Of a stretch of DNA of 64,000 nucleotides, positions 9,267 to 17,299 are shown piece by piece. This DNA is from Dermatophilus congolensis (GTDB lineage Bacteria; Actinomycetota; Actinomycetes; Actinomycetales; Dermatophilaceae). Both the position numbers and the translations under genes were made by a program. The DNA lies in NCBI RefSeq assembly GCF_900447215.1, contig NZ_UFYA01000001.1, forward strand, positions 2,356,001 to 2,420,000, given 5' to 3'. Under the pieces are notes generated by a model that did no database searches, was not told where the DNA came from, and saw only the letters and a program-made list of their open reading frames with translations. The stretch's first letter is position 1. The number at the start of each line of letters is the position of its first letter.

Positions 9267-10217
9267 GTGCCCCAGGAGTCACCAGCACTGACAGTAAAAG
9301 ATCATGCTGACCCCTTAGACGAAAAGGAACCAGATGAATCAGCGCTGAACAGGGTCGTTTCCCAGCCGAAGCGGCGTTTGATTCGACCTAAAGGATCTCC
9401 CTGGAAGAAACCTGCGCATACCAGGATCATCACTATCGCAAATCAAAAAGGAGGCGTTGGGAAAACAACTACAGCAGTCAATCTTGCAACAGCTCTGGCA
9501 CTTGGAGGGCAACGAGTATTACTTATAGATTCGGACCCACAAGGCAATGCAAGCACCGCACTAGGGATCGAGCATTCCTCAGAGGTCGACAGTATTTATG
9601 ATGTTCTGATTGAAGATGCTTCGCTGATTGATGTTGAGCAACCTTCTGCGTTAACCCAAGGACTAACGTGCGTACCTGCCACGATTGAGTTAGCTGGTGC
9701 TGAGATAGAACTAGTTTCATTCGTTGCACGTGAAACACGACTGCAAAGAGCAATTGAGTCTTATCTGCTGCAAAAAAATAAAGACAAAGATCCAGTTGAT
9801 TATGTGATTATCGACTGCCCCCCAAGCTTGGGACTTCTCACGCTTAATGCTTTTGTGGCTGCTCGCGAAGTGCTTATTCCGATTCAGTGTGAATACTACG
9901 CTTTGGAAGGTTTGTCGATGTTGATCCGCAATATCGACATGATCCGGCGACACCTCAACCCTGTGCTTCACATTTCGACGATCTTGCTCACGATGTATGA
10001 CGGGCGCACCAAGCTTTCATCGCAGGTAGCAGAAGAAGTTCGCTCAGTTTTCCCAGATCAGGTACTCAATGCGATGGTGCCGCGATCTGTTCGGATATCT
10101 GAAGCTCCAAGCTACGGCGAAACCGTTTTGACTTACGATCCGATGAGTACGGGATCCTTAGCGTATCTAGGTGTTGCTCGAGAGTTTGTTGAACGCGATC
10201 CAAGTTCTCAATCGTAA
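9267..10217 (+). CDS. parA: chromosome partitioning ATPase ParA (Soj)
   Basis: A Walker-type ATPase that binds the nucleoid and moves ParB-parS complexes during segregation. It has 316 residues. After a hydrophilic extension of about 50 residues comes the deviant Walker A NQKGGVGKTTT (59-69), then DSDPQGNASTALG and VIIDCPPSLGLLTLNA. GTG start after AAGGAGGAGC. It is the first gene of the parA-parB pair, flanked by parS sites; a further parS-like match lies within its coding sequence. Confidence 0.97.
   Translation: MPQESPALTVKDHADPLDEKEPDESALNRVVSQPKRRLIRPKGSPWKKPAHTRIITIANQKGGVGKTTTAVNLATALALGGQRVLLIDSDPQGNASTALGIEHSSEVDSIYDVLIEDASLIDVEQPSALTQGLTCVPATIELAGAEIELVSFVARETRLQRAIESYLLQKNKDKDPVDYVIIDCPPSLGLLTLNAFVAAREVLIPIQCEYYALEGLSMLIRNIDMIRRHLNPVLHISTILLTMYDGRTKLSSQVAEEVRSVFPDQVLNAMVPRSVRISEAPSYGETVLTYDPMSTGSLAYLGVAREFVERDPSSQS
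9722..9737. promoter_or_regulatory. parS: parS-like site inside parA
   Basis: CGTTGCACGTGAAACA, two mismatches from the parS consensus, within the parA reading frame. Confidence 0.55.
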
Positions 10218-10221
10218 GTAA

Positions 10222-10237
10222 TGTTTCACGGGAAACA
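10222..10237. promoter_or_regulatory. parS: parS site between parA and parB
   Basis: TGTTTCACGGGAAACA, one mismatch from consensus, immediately after the parA stop. Confidence 0.88.
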
Positions 10238-10303
10238 TATATAGCAGCGAGTTTAGCGAAACGGCTATTAGCTGGTAGTGGGCACGAGGAGGAGGAAGAA
10301 CGT

Positions 10304-11608
10304 ATGAGTAGTGATCGGCAGCGTGGTTTAGGGCGGGGGTTGGGGGCTTTGATTCCCACTGATGTCCCGCGAGAATCACTTGCAGCTAAACCACGAAGTA
10401 CAAGGCCCTTGACTGAGTCAGTTCCTGCAGTGCAAACCAGGCCAGCAGATTTATTCTTTGAAAGCGACGTTACTCGGCGCACACGAGAATCTGCTTCTTC
10501 ATCAGCAGCTGCATCTGGACGAAAAAATAAGTCGAGTGCTCCTACAGATAGTCAGGGACGTCGTGCTGCTTTAGATAAAGCTTTCGAGAGTGTAGGACGT
10601 GCAGGGGCGGATGTCAGTTCTTCAGAATCTGATGTAGTTCAAAGTAGTTCTGATGTTTCACGGGAAACCAAAGAACTAAGTAAAATTCATCTCGAATCTG
10701 AAGGAGAAATAGTCATAACTTCCACAGAGCCCCGAGAGGGAGTCGTGGTGAAAGATGACTTGTCTCCTGTTCCAGGGATTGAGCTTGCTCAGATTGATAT
10801 TGATGCAATTCACCCGAATGCGAAGCAACCTCGAACAGTTTTTGATGAGCAAGAGCTAGATGAACTTGTTGCCAGCATCAAAGAAATTGGAATACTCCAA
10901 CCAATTGTTGTTCGGCATAGTCAAGAAATTGAATCTGGCTATGAGTTAATTATGGGTGAGAGGCGTTGGCGCGCTTCCCGAATAGCGGGGCTGCAATCAG
11001 TGCCTGCAATCATCAAAAGCACACCTGATGACGCAATGCTGCGTGATGCGCTTTTGGAAAACTTGCATCGAGTTCAGCTCAATCCTTTGGAAGAAGCCGC
11101 TGCCTATCAGCAACTGCTTGATGATTTTGGTTGCACCCACGAAGAACTCGCAGATCGTGTAGCTCGATCACGCCCTCAGATTAGTAATACATTGCGACTT
11201 CTGAGGCTTCCGCCTCTTGTTGCTCGGCGTGTAGCAGCTGGTGTTTTAACTGCAGGCCATGCTCGTGCCTTGTTGGGTCTTTCAGATGCAGCAGCGATAG
11301 AGCGTCTAGCTCAGCGAATAGTGGCAGAAGGCCTATCTGTGCGAACAGTAGAAGAAATTGTTGCCGTTTCGTCAAATAATGCTAGTAGTAAACCTCGTCG
11401 TCCGCGCAGTTCTCAACATAATCAGGGGTATGAAGATTTAGCAGCAAGACTTACAGATCGCCTTGATACTCATGTGACCATAAATATGGGGAGAAAAAAA
11501 GGGAAACTAACGGTTGAGTTTGCTGGTCGAGAGGACTTAGACCGAATCTTGAAGGCAATTGACTCGACCTGTTTAGCTGAAGAGAGCGAATCTATCCAGG
11601 AAACTTAA
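10304..11608 (+). CDS. parB: chromosome partitioning protein ParB (Spo0J)
   Basis: A CTP-dependent DNA clamp that loads at parS and spreads to form the segregation complex. It has 434 residues. A short conserved N terminus (RGLGRGLGALIP, the ParA-interacting end) is followed by a long disordered linker to about residue 155. Then come the ParB/Srx-like nuclease fold with the CTP-binding motif GERRWR (218-223), the helix-turn-helix ELADRVARSRPQISNTLRLL and a C-terminal dimerisation domain. GGAGGAGGAAG precedes the ATG. A parS-like site lies in its linker-coding DNA. Confidence 0.97.
   Translation: MSSDRQRGLGRGLGALIPTDVPRESLAAKPRSTRPLTESVPAVQTRPADLFFESDVTRRTRESASSSAAASGRKNKSSAPTDSQGRRAALDKAFESVGRAGADVSSSESDVVQSSSDVSRETKELSKIHLESEGEIVITSTEPREGVVVKDDLSPVPGIELAQIDIDAIHPNAKQPRTVFDEQELDELVASIKEIGILQPIVVRHSQEIESGYELIMGERRWRASRIAGLQSVPAIIKSTPDDAMLRDALLENLHRVQLNPLEEAAAYQQLLDDFGCTHEELADRVARSRPQISNTLRLLRLPPLVARRVAAGVLTAGHARALLGLSDAAAIERLAQRIVAEGLSVRTVEEIVAVSSNNASSKPRRPRSSQHNQGYEDLAARLTDRLDTHVTINMGRKKGKLTVEFAGREDLDRILKAIDSTCLAEESESIQET
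10654..10669. promoter_or_regulatory. parS: parS-like site inside parB
   Basis: TGTTTCACGGGAAACC, two mismatches from consensus, in the segment coding for the ParB disordered linker. Confidence 0.75.
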
Positions 11609-11611
11609 AAT

Positions 11612-11663
11612 TAACAAGGGTTGGGGTGTTGTTTCATGTGAAACAACACCCCAACCCTTGTTA
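11612..11663. terminator. bidirectional palindrome with a parS site at its centre
   Basis: Two exact 25-base arms (from TAACAAGGGTTGGGGTG) surround a single central mismatched pair. The arms lie between the convergent parB and trxA genes and start 3 bp after the parB stop, so the element should terminate both. Its centre, TGTTTCATGTGAAACA (11630-11645), is one mismatch from the ParB target parS. Confidence 0.85.
11630..11645. promoter_or_regulatory. parS: parS site in the parB-trxA terminator
   Basis: TGTTTCATGTGAAACA, one mismatch from consensus, forming the core of the 52-bp palindrome. Confidence 0.8.
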
Positions 11664-11665
11664 TA

Positions 11666-11992
11666 TCAGGCAATGAAGTCTGCGATTTCGCGGAGCAACT
11701 TTGGCTTCGGGTGGGCTCCGACAATTGTTTTCACAATTCCCCCGCCCTGGAAGACGTTCATCGTAGGAATACTTACGATTCCGTACTTAGCTGCAGTTTT
11801 CGGGTTTTCATCAGTGTTGAGTTTGATAATTTCGATCGAACCAGCATTCTCGGCTGCGATTTCTTCGAGGATTGGAGCTACAGCACGGCAAGGACCGCAC
11901 CATGGTGCCCAAAAATCGACAAGAACGGTTTTTTCATTCTTGAGAACGTCAGCTTCGAAATCAGCATCACTGGTCTCTTTAATAGCTGCCAT
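11666..11992 (-). CDS. trxA: thioredoxin
   Basis: A cytoplasmic disulfide reductant, recharged by thioredoxin reductase. It has 108 residues and the active site WAPWCGPCRAVAP with cysteines 32 and 35, plus the later cis-proline motif VSIPTMNVF. Full length and typical. It follows trxB on the same strand with an 83-bp gap and ends against the shared parB terminator. Confidence 0.97.
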   Translation of the reverse strand: MAAIKETSDADFEADVLKNEKTVLVDFWAPWCGPCRAVAPILEEIAAENAGSIEIIKLNTDENPKTAAKYGIVSIPTMNVFQGGGIVKTIVGAHPKPKLLREIADFIA

Positions 11993-12075
11993 GAAATCTC
12001 CTGGTTGATTAACTGACTGAGAGTCAGACTAAAGTGTTATCACTTACCCACGACTGATAGGTCTCATGTATGAGA

Positions 12076-13008
12076 TTAGATAGTTTCCAGATAACGTTCT
12101 GCGTCGAGTGCAGCTGCGCATCCGCTACCTGCTGCTGTGATTGCCTGTCGATAAGTGTGGTCTACAAGGTCACCGCAGGCGAAAACGCCAGGAATATTAG
12201 TGACACTGCTCCGACCTTGCGTTAACACATATCCTCCCTCATCGATCTCAACAGCGTCACAGACGAGTTCATTGCGAGGATCGTGACCAATAGCTACAAA
12301 AACAGCACGAGTTTCCACCTCGCGGGTCACCCCAGTTATTGTATCTCTGAGGGTAATAGATTCGACTTTATCGACTCCGTTAATTGATGTAACCGCAGAG
12401 TTCCAGAGGAATTCAATTTTCGGGTTATTCATGGCTCTTTGTGCCATGATGGCACTTCCTCTGAGCTGATCACGCCGGTGTATCACTTTGACTGACTTGG
12501 CAAATTTTGTAAGAAAAGTTGCTTCTTCAAGTGCTGAGTCACCGCCACCGACTACCACGATGTCTTGATCACGGAAAAAGAAACCGTCACAGGTGGCACA
12601 CCAAGAAACACCTTTTCCTGAGAGCTCTTTCTCACCAGGAACATGGAGCTCGCGGTAAGCAGAACCCATAGCAAGAATCACAGCTCGAGCACGGTATGAG
12701 TTACCGCTTCCATCTGTAGCTGTTTTTATGTCGCCGGATAGATCAAGAGAAACTACATCATCGATGATGAGTTCTGCTCCGAAATGTTCTGCTTGTTTCT
12801 GCATTTTTTCCATGAGGTCAGGCCCCAGTATTCCATCGGGAAAACCTGGAAAATTTTCCACCTCAGTGGTATTCATTAGAGCGCCGCCGGCTGCAACTGA
12901 TCCTGTGATTACGACAGGAGAAAGATTGGCACGCGCTGCGTATATGGCTGCGGTGTAGCCTGCAGGTCCGGAACCAACAATCAAGACGTTGTGGATATCC
13001 TCGCTCAT
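12076..13008 (-). CDS. trxB: thioredoxin-disulfide reductase
   Basis: An FAD enzyme that uses NADPH to reduce thioredoxin. It has 310 residues with the N-terminal FAD site [11 protein letters not shown], the redox motif WCATCDG (C137, C140), the NADPH site [11 protein letters not shown] and the C-terminal FAD motif [10 protein letters not shown]. The ATG has a GAGAGGA tract upstream. It pairs with trxA. In many actinobacteria this pair follows sigM and its anti-sigma gene; only the latter seems present here. Confidence 0.97.
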   Translation of the reverse strand: MSEDIHNVLIVGSGPAGYTAAIYAARANLSPVVITGSVAAGGALMNTTEVENFPGFPDGILGPDLMEKMQKQAEHFGAELIIDDVVSLDLSGDIKTATDGSGNSYRARAVILAMGSAYRELHVPGEKELSGKGVSWCATCDGFFFRDQDIVVVGGGDSALEEATFLTKFAKSVKVIHRRDQLRGSAIMAQRAMNNPKIEFLWNSAVTSINGVDKVESITLRDTITGVTREVETRAVFVAIGHDPRNELVCDAVEIDEGGYVLTQGRSSVTNIPGVFACGDLVDHTYRQAITAAGSGCAAALDAERYLETI

Positions 13009-13113
13009 GGAAGTCCTCTCAAATAGAAGTATAGCTAGTCAGCGTTTGAACTGTCGAATACTTACAACGCGCTGGAAAAGTTATTTACCCGCTCAACGAT
13101 TATGAGGGTAGAC

Positions 13114-13803
13114 CTATTCCAGGCGTCTGTTAGATGCGGCGTTCTTACTGTTGGAGACAGGATCTGCTGTTGTTTCCTCTTCCAAAAGGACAGGGCTTCT
13201 GAAAACAGGGCATGCTGGATCGATCACGCGCAGGCGTCGTTGCCCTTGGGTGTTTGTGGTGACAAAAGCAGCTGTGATGCCGTTGTACGGTGCGATCTCT
13301 ACCTGCTCAACTTCATTAACGTCAATACGAAGATGTCTGAGGCAATTAAGTATTTGTCTCGAAAGGATTTGACTATCTTTTGTTGGGGTTGATTGAGAAG
13401 TCTCGACAGGTGGAGAGTTATGAGGTGCAGATAGCGCAGCCACAGCTTTGGAAGGTTCCGGGATGGGGGCAGAGCGCTCGGTGAGTGGAATGCCTTCTTG
13501 CGCGAGCGTTGTCGTCATGCGACTTTGAGTATCTAACTGAGTCATCCCCGCAGTGACAAGCAGAGTTGTTCCGATAGCTGCAAGTAGTAGTGAAAAGCTC
13601 ACCAGGAGAGGGACCGGTAACCTAGATCTGCCGTGCAAACGGTTAGGAATAGGTGGTGGTGGGATTTTTCGATTTTGTGAGGATAACTGTTCCTGTGAAA
13701 CAGCTTTTTTTAGACGTTGGGTGAGGCCTGCGGGCGTTTGAGGCGTGTGTGCTGACGCCAGAAGTCGGCGGATTTCCTCGTCTTCGGGGTAATTGTGCCT
13801 CAT
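13114..13803 (-). CDS. membrane protein, anti-sigma-factor-like by position
   Basis: A 229-residue protein with a hydrophilic N terminus (MRHNYPEDEEIRRLLASA), one membrane segment (PLLVSFSLLLAAIGTTLLVT, about residues 65-84) and an outer domain of about 130 residues. The start is the ATG preceded by GGAGGAGG; an upstream in-frame ATG adds 18 unlikely residues. In related genomes the gene here, between sigM and trxB, encodes an anti-sigma or similar membrane protein with a comparable DEEIRRLL-type start. No zinc-binding anti-sigma HxxxCxxC motif is visible, so the function is uncertain. Confidence 0.7.
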   Translation of the reverse strand: MRHNYPEDEEIRRLLASAHTPQTPAGLTQRLKKAVSQEQLSSQNRKIPPPPIPNRLHGRSRLPVPLLVSFSLLLAAIGTTLLVTAGMTQLDTQSRMTTTLAQEGIPLTERSAPIPEPSKAVAALSAPHNSPPVETSQSTPTKDSQILSRQILNCLRHLRIDVNEVEQVEIAPYNGITAAFVTTNTQGQRRLRVIDPACPVFRSPVLLEEETTADPVSNSKNAASNRRLE

Positions 13804-13905
13804 TCCGTCCTCCTCCCGGTGGTGGTAAGTTTGGGGATTTTCCCCGATCGGTTTCACATGAAGGACGTACAGGCTCTATTCCGGGTTCCCCGAGAAGTGT
13901 GCGTG

Positions 13906-15546
13906 TTAGTAGACCGTGATTTCTGAGATGCTGCCGCGGTATCGGCCGTCTTCTCCTTGGGGCAACTTAGTGAGGAGCACAATCAGGTATTGGGCAGGTT
14001 CAGTGCTGCTAGCGCGAATATCGCTTTCACCTTTTGGTGCATTTTCTACTTTCCCGATTTCCGTGGCTCCTTCGATGGAGCTTGAGTTATTCGATAATAC
14101 AGTGATTGATTGCCCCTGGCGGCCGTTGATTTTTACGCCTTTAATTGATCTCTGATCTTGTAATTTAAGTACAAGTCCTACTCCACGTTTGTTCCCACCA
14201 ATAATGTCAGGAGAGTCATATCCTTCGGTATGCCACTCAGATGACGTATTTTGATCAGTTGCTCGATGTGTTTGATTTTCGTTCTCTGCCCCGTCGCCTT
14301 GGGGGTCAAAAGATCTTACATGTGATATAGCGATAGGAGTTGAGTTATCGGTATGAGTAGCTGAAGCATTAGGGGTTGCAGGTTTCGCTGGTGCAGGTGT
14401 CGTTGGTGTTGCACTAGTAGTGGATTCCGGAATCGTGTTAATAAGTACGGGTATAGCTGCGGCAGTAGCAAGGAGTATTCCTGCTAAAACTACCGCGACG
14501 ATAGGGCGCGCATATTTTCCGTCTTTGTATGAGGGCGCAGCAAAACCTGGAGCGATGGCATTTTCGTTGTCGGTGCCAGTGCCGACCGCGAGTGCTTCGC
14601 GGATGTTTAGATATGAAGGGTCAGATCGTCGTTCTTCAAGGTCACGTCGTTCTGCAGCAATACGTTCATTTTTTCGGTCTTTTAGGCGAGTGGTGATTGA
14701 GGAAGCGCTCTTGTTAGATGGCGTTGCGTCTGGTGTGGTTTCGGTTGTTTTTTCCGTGTTTTTGGAATGAGAAGCTTTAGTGACGCGAACGCTGGACCAA
14801 GGACGTAATTGTGCTGCGACTTCAGCAGGAGTTACAGGGCCAGAATTGTGGTTGAGAGTACTTCGGCAGACCGCATCGATTTCAGGAGGAACCGCGCTTA
14901 CTAGTTCGGAGGGCACTGCGATCGCTGTTCCGACGCGGGGAGCTGTGTCAAGTCCTCGTACAGGACTGGGAAGAGGCCACCGTGCAGTGATGGCTGCATA
15001 CATGAGGGCAACGATGGCGCAAGCATCAGTGCGTTGTGCATCTTCGGTGTTGAAGTTTTCGTTTCCGCCAGCGATAGCGTCAGCGACTGCAAGTCCCGCA
15101 ATTTTTACGAGTCCGCTGTCTGTGATGCGAATAGCGTGAGGGGTGAGGTGGAGATGGTGAACATTGCGGCGTGCGGCTGTGGTGAGTGCGGTAGCGATTT
15201 CACCGGCAATGCGACGTCCCTCTTCGGGGGGGAGAGGACCAGTTTCTAGAAGCTGGGCGAGGGTACGCATGTCTGCGAGAGATTCTTCGACGACCCAACT
15301 CATGCGGATATCGGAACCAACATCAAGTACGCGCACAAGTCGGTGATCGGCAATTGCGGCTGAATTGCGTGCGGCTTTGACGATTTCTTGGGCTTGAGGA
15401 TGCGAGGTTGGAAGAACAGTGACTTCGACTTCTCGTCCTAGGGTGTCATCAGTGGCGGCCCATACATCTATGTCGCCGATTCGGGCTCGACGGTTGTTGA
15501 GCCGATACCGTCCTGCAACGACTTGTCCTGCTCCTACGCCCTGCAC
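13906..15546 (-). CDS. membrane pseudokinase of the MurJ/peptidoglycan pathway
   Basis: A 546-residue protein with four parts: a kinase-like fold (about 1-270), a charged linker, one membrane segment (PIVAVVLAGILLATAAAIPVLI, about 350-371) and an outer discoidin-like domain ending GSISEITVY. The catalytic residues are missing: the VAIK lysine region reads VEVTVLP, the HRD loop reads HHLHLTPHAI and DFG is replaced by VKIAGLAV. In mycobacteria the same domains form the C-terminal half of MviN/MurJ and recruit an FHA regulator. Here they are a separate gene after murJ. GTG start. Confidence 0.85.
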   Translation of the reverse strand: MQGVGAGQVVAGRYRLNNRRARIGDIDVWAATDDTLGREVEVTVLPTSHPQAQEIVKAARNSAAIADHRLVRVLDVGSDIRMSWVVEESLADMRTLAQLLETGPLPPEEGRRIAGEIATALTTAARRNVHHLHLTPHAIRITDSGLVKIAGLAVADAIAGGNENFNTEDAQRTDACAIVALMYAAITARWPLPSPVRGLDTAPRVGTAIAVPSELVSAVPPEIDAVCRSTLNHNSGPVTPAEVAAQLRPWSSVRVTKASHSKNTEKTTETTPDATPSNKSASSITTRLKDRKNERIAAERRDLEERRSDPSYLNIREALAVGTGTDNENAIAPGFAAPSYKDGKYARPIVAVVLAGILLATAAAIPVLINTIPESTTSATPTTPAPAKPATPNASATHTDNSTPIAISHVRSFDPQGDGAENENQTHRATDQNTSSEWHTEGYDSPDIIGGNKRGVGLVLKLQDQRSIKGVKINGRQGQSITVLSNNSSSIEGATEIGKVENAPKGESDIRASSTEPAQYLIVLLTKLPQGEDGRYRGSISEITVY

Positions 15547-15673
15547 GGCACCTGCCTTGTCCTAGGTCGATTTCTTCACGGTGCCGCGTCTTGCGGCGGT
15601 GTCTTTTTCGACCGCATTGTGGCGGTGGGCCGGAATGGGCGGTCGCGTCCCCTTGCTGGGCTTGTGGGACAGT

Positions 15674-17299
15674 CTAGGCCTGGCCGTGTGTTGGCTTGCG
15701 TTTTGGTAGGCGAGTCGTGATCAGCTGAGTGATTTGTTTTACTTCGTCGATGCGCATCCGGTGTGCCCCGATGAGGTATATCGGGATAAAGATCGCGGAC
15801 CCCAGGGCGACTTTCAAGGTGGATTCGAGGGCCCGGATGGGGATGATGTTTTCGATAGCCAAGAAAGCAGCGTAACTAGCGAGCGTTGCGGGTATACACG
15901 CGACTATGACGCGTACCCATGTGCGGGTAATGCGGTACATGCGGAGACGGCCCATGCGTTGTTGGACCCACATGGTCGCGATGATTGCGCTAATGATGTT
16001 GGCAATTGCTTGGGCTCCAGCTGCTGCTACTCCGCGCCATTCATCAGTGAGGAGTAGAGCGGCGATAGTGAGCACTGTTCCGATGCTGGTGTTGAGAACT
16101 TGCATACGAAAAGGAGTTCGGGCATCGCTGTGTGCAAGGAAAGCTCGTTGGCAAAGGTAGTAGACGCCGTAAGCGGGCAGGCCGAGCATCATGGCCATGG
16201 TGAGGTATCCGATTGCGTCAGTGGCTTCTCGTGAATTTCCGAGGAAGATCAGTCCGGTGAGTGCAGTTCCGATAGCAAGGGTGCCGAACGCGATGGGGAT
16301 CGTTGTTACGCCGATGAGGTTGGCACCTCGCCGGAGGTCACTTCGGATTGTGTCTCTGTCGTCGATGGCTACGGCTTTGGCCATAGAGGTGAAAAGCGCG
16401 GTGGCTAAGGAGACAGTGATGAGTCCGTGGGGAGTCATGAAGAGGAGAAATGCCTGGTCGTAGGCAATTTTTCCTGGATAGTACTGGGCGACTGAAGTGA
16501 GGACTCGTGTTTGAATGATGAGGCCAAGTTGGGCGACGGCCAAGGAGGCAAATGTCCATCCGGCGACGCGTCCGACTGCTCCGAGGCCGACTCCTCTGAA
16601 ACCAAAGCGGGGGCGGTAGCGGAATCCACTTCGGTGGAGAGGCCATATGAGGACGATTGCTTGGAGCGCGACACCGAGTGTGAGGGAGCCTCCCAGAAGG
16701 GCGATCATGGCGGGAGTGAAGGTGGTGGGGTCACCGTTTCCGCGCCCGTAGGCGTTGATGAACCATCCCAGGGCGACGATCCAGACAATGTTGCAAAGCA
16801 CTGGTGACCACATGAACCACCCGAATTTTTCTCGGGCGTTGAGGACTTGACCGAGGATGGCGTAGAGGCCGTAAAAAAAGATGGCTGGCATACAGATGTA
16901 GCTGAATGCCACGGAGAGGCCGTAGGTGGGTTCGTCCCAGTTAGCGCTGGAGAGGAGGTTAACGAGGAAGGGAATGAGGGGTATGCAGATGGCGGTTACG
17001 CCGAGAAGTACGAGGATAGACAGAGTGATGAGTTTATCGAGGTATTCCTGTCCACCGTCGGGGTTTTTTTGTGCTGCTGCGATTTGTGGAACGAGGACAG
17101 CGTTGATAACGCCGCCAGCTAAGAGTGTGTAGATGGTGTTGGGCAGCATGTTTGCGACGGCCCAGGAGTCTCCGGCGAGGGTGAGCCCAAAGACTGCGAG
17201 GATCATGGATTGACGAGCGAGTCCGAGTACGCGGGAGACGAGGCTTCCTGATGCCATGAGGGCGCTGGCGCGTGCGAGGCTGCCGTTGGAGCTGCTCAT
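15674..17299 (-). CDS. murJ: lipid II flippase MurJ
   Basis: A MOP-superfamily membrane protein that flips lipid II to the outer leaflet for peptidoglycan synthesis. It has 541 residues and about 14 membrane segments, with the N-terminal signature SGSLVSRVLGLARQSMILAV and the family motif NMLPNTIYTLLAGG. It lacks the C-terminal pseudokinase half of the mycobacterial protein, which is the next gene. The ATG overlaps the stop of the upstream DUF6049 frame (ATGA), so translation was coupled to that gene. Confidence 0.95.
   Translation of the reverse strand: MSSSNGSLARASALMASGSLVSRVLGLARQSMILAVFGLTLAGDSWAVANMLPNTIYTLLAGGVINAVLVPQIAAAQKNPDGGQEYLDKLITLSILVLLGVTAICIPLIPFLVNLLSSANWDEPTYGLSVAFSYICMPAIFFYGLYAILGQVLNAREKFGWFMWSPVLCNIVWIVALGWFINAYGRGNGDPTTFTPAMIALLGGSLTLGVALQAIVLIWPLHRSGFRYRPRFGFRGVGLGAVGRVAGWTFASLAVAQLGLIIQTRVLTSVAQYYPGKIAYDQAFLLFMTPHGLITVSLATALFTSMAKAVAIDDRDTIRSDLRRGANLIGVTTIPIAFGTLAIGTALTGLIFLGNSREATDAIGYLTMAMMLGLPAYGVYYLCQRAFLAHSDARTPFRMQVLNTSIGTVLTIAALLLTDEWRGVAAAGAQAIANIISAIIATMWVQQRMGRLRMYRITRTWVRVIVACIPATLASYAAFLAIENIIPIRALESTLKVALGSAIFIPIYLIGAHRMRIDEVKQITQLITTRLPKRKPTHGQA

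Noticed and set aside
13845-13866. A further parS-like site (GGTTTCACATGAAGG) before the anti-sigma-like gene
   Set aside because: At least four mismatches to the 16-base consensus, too weak to call.
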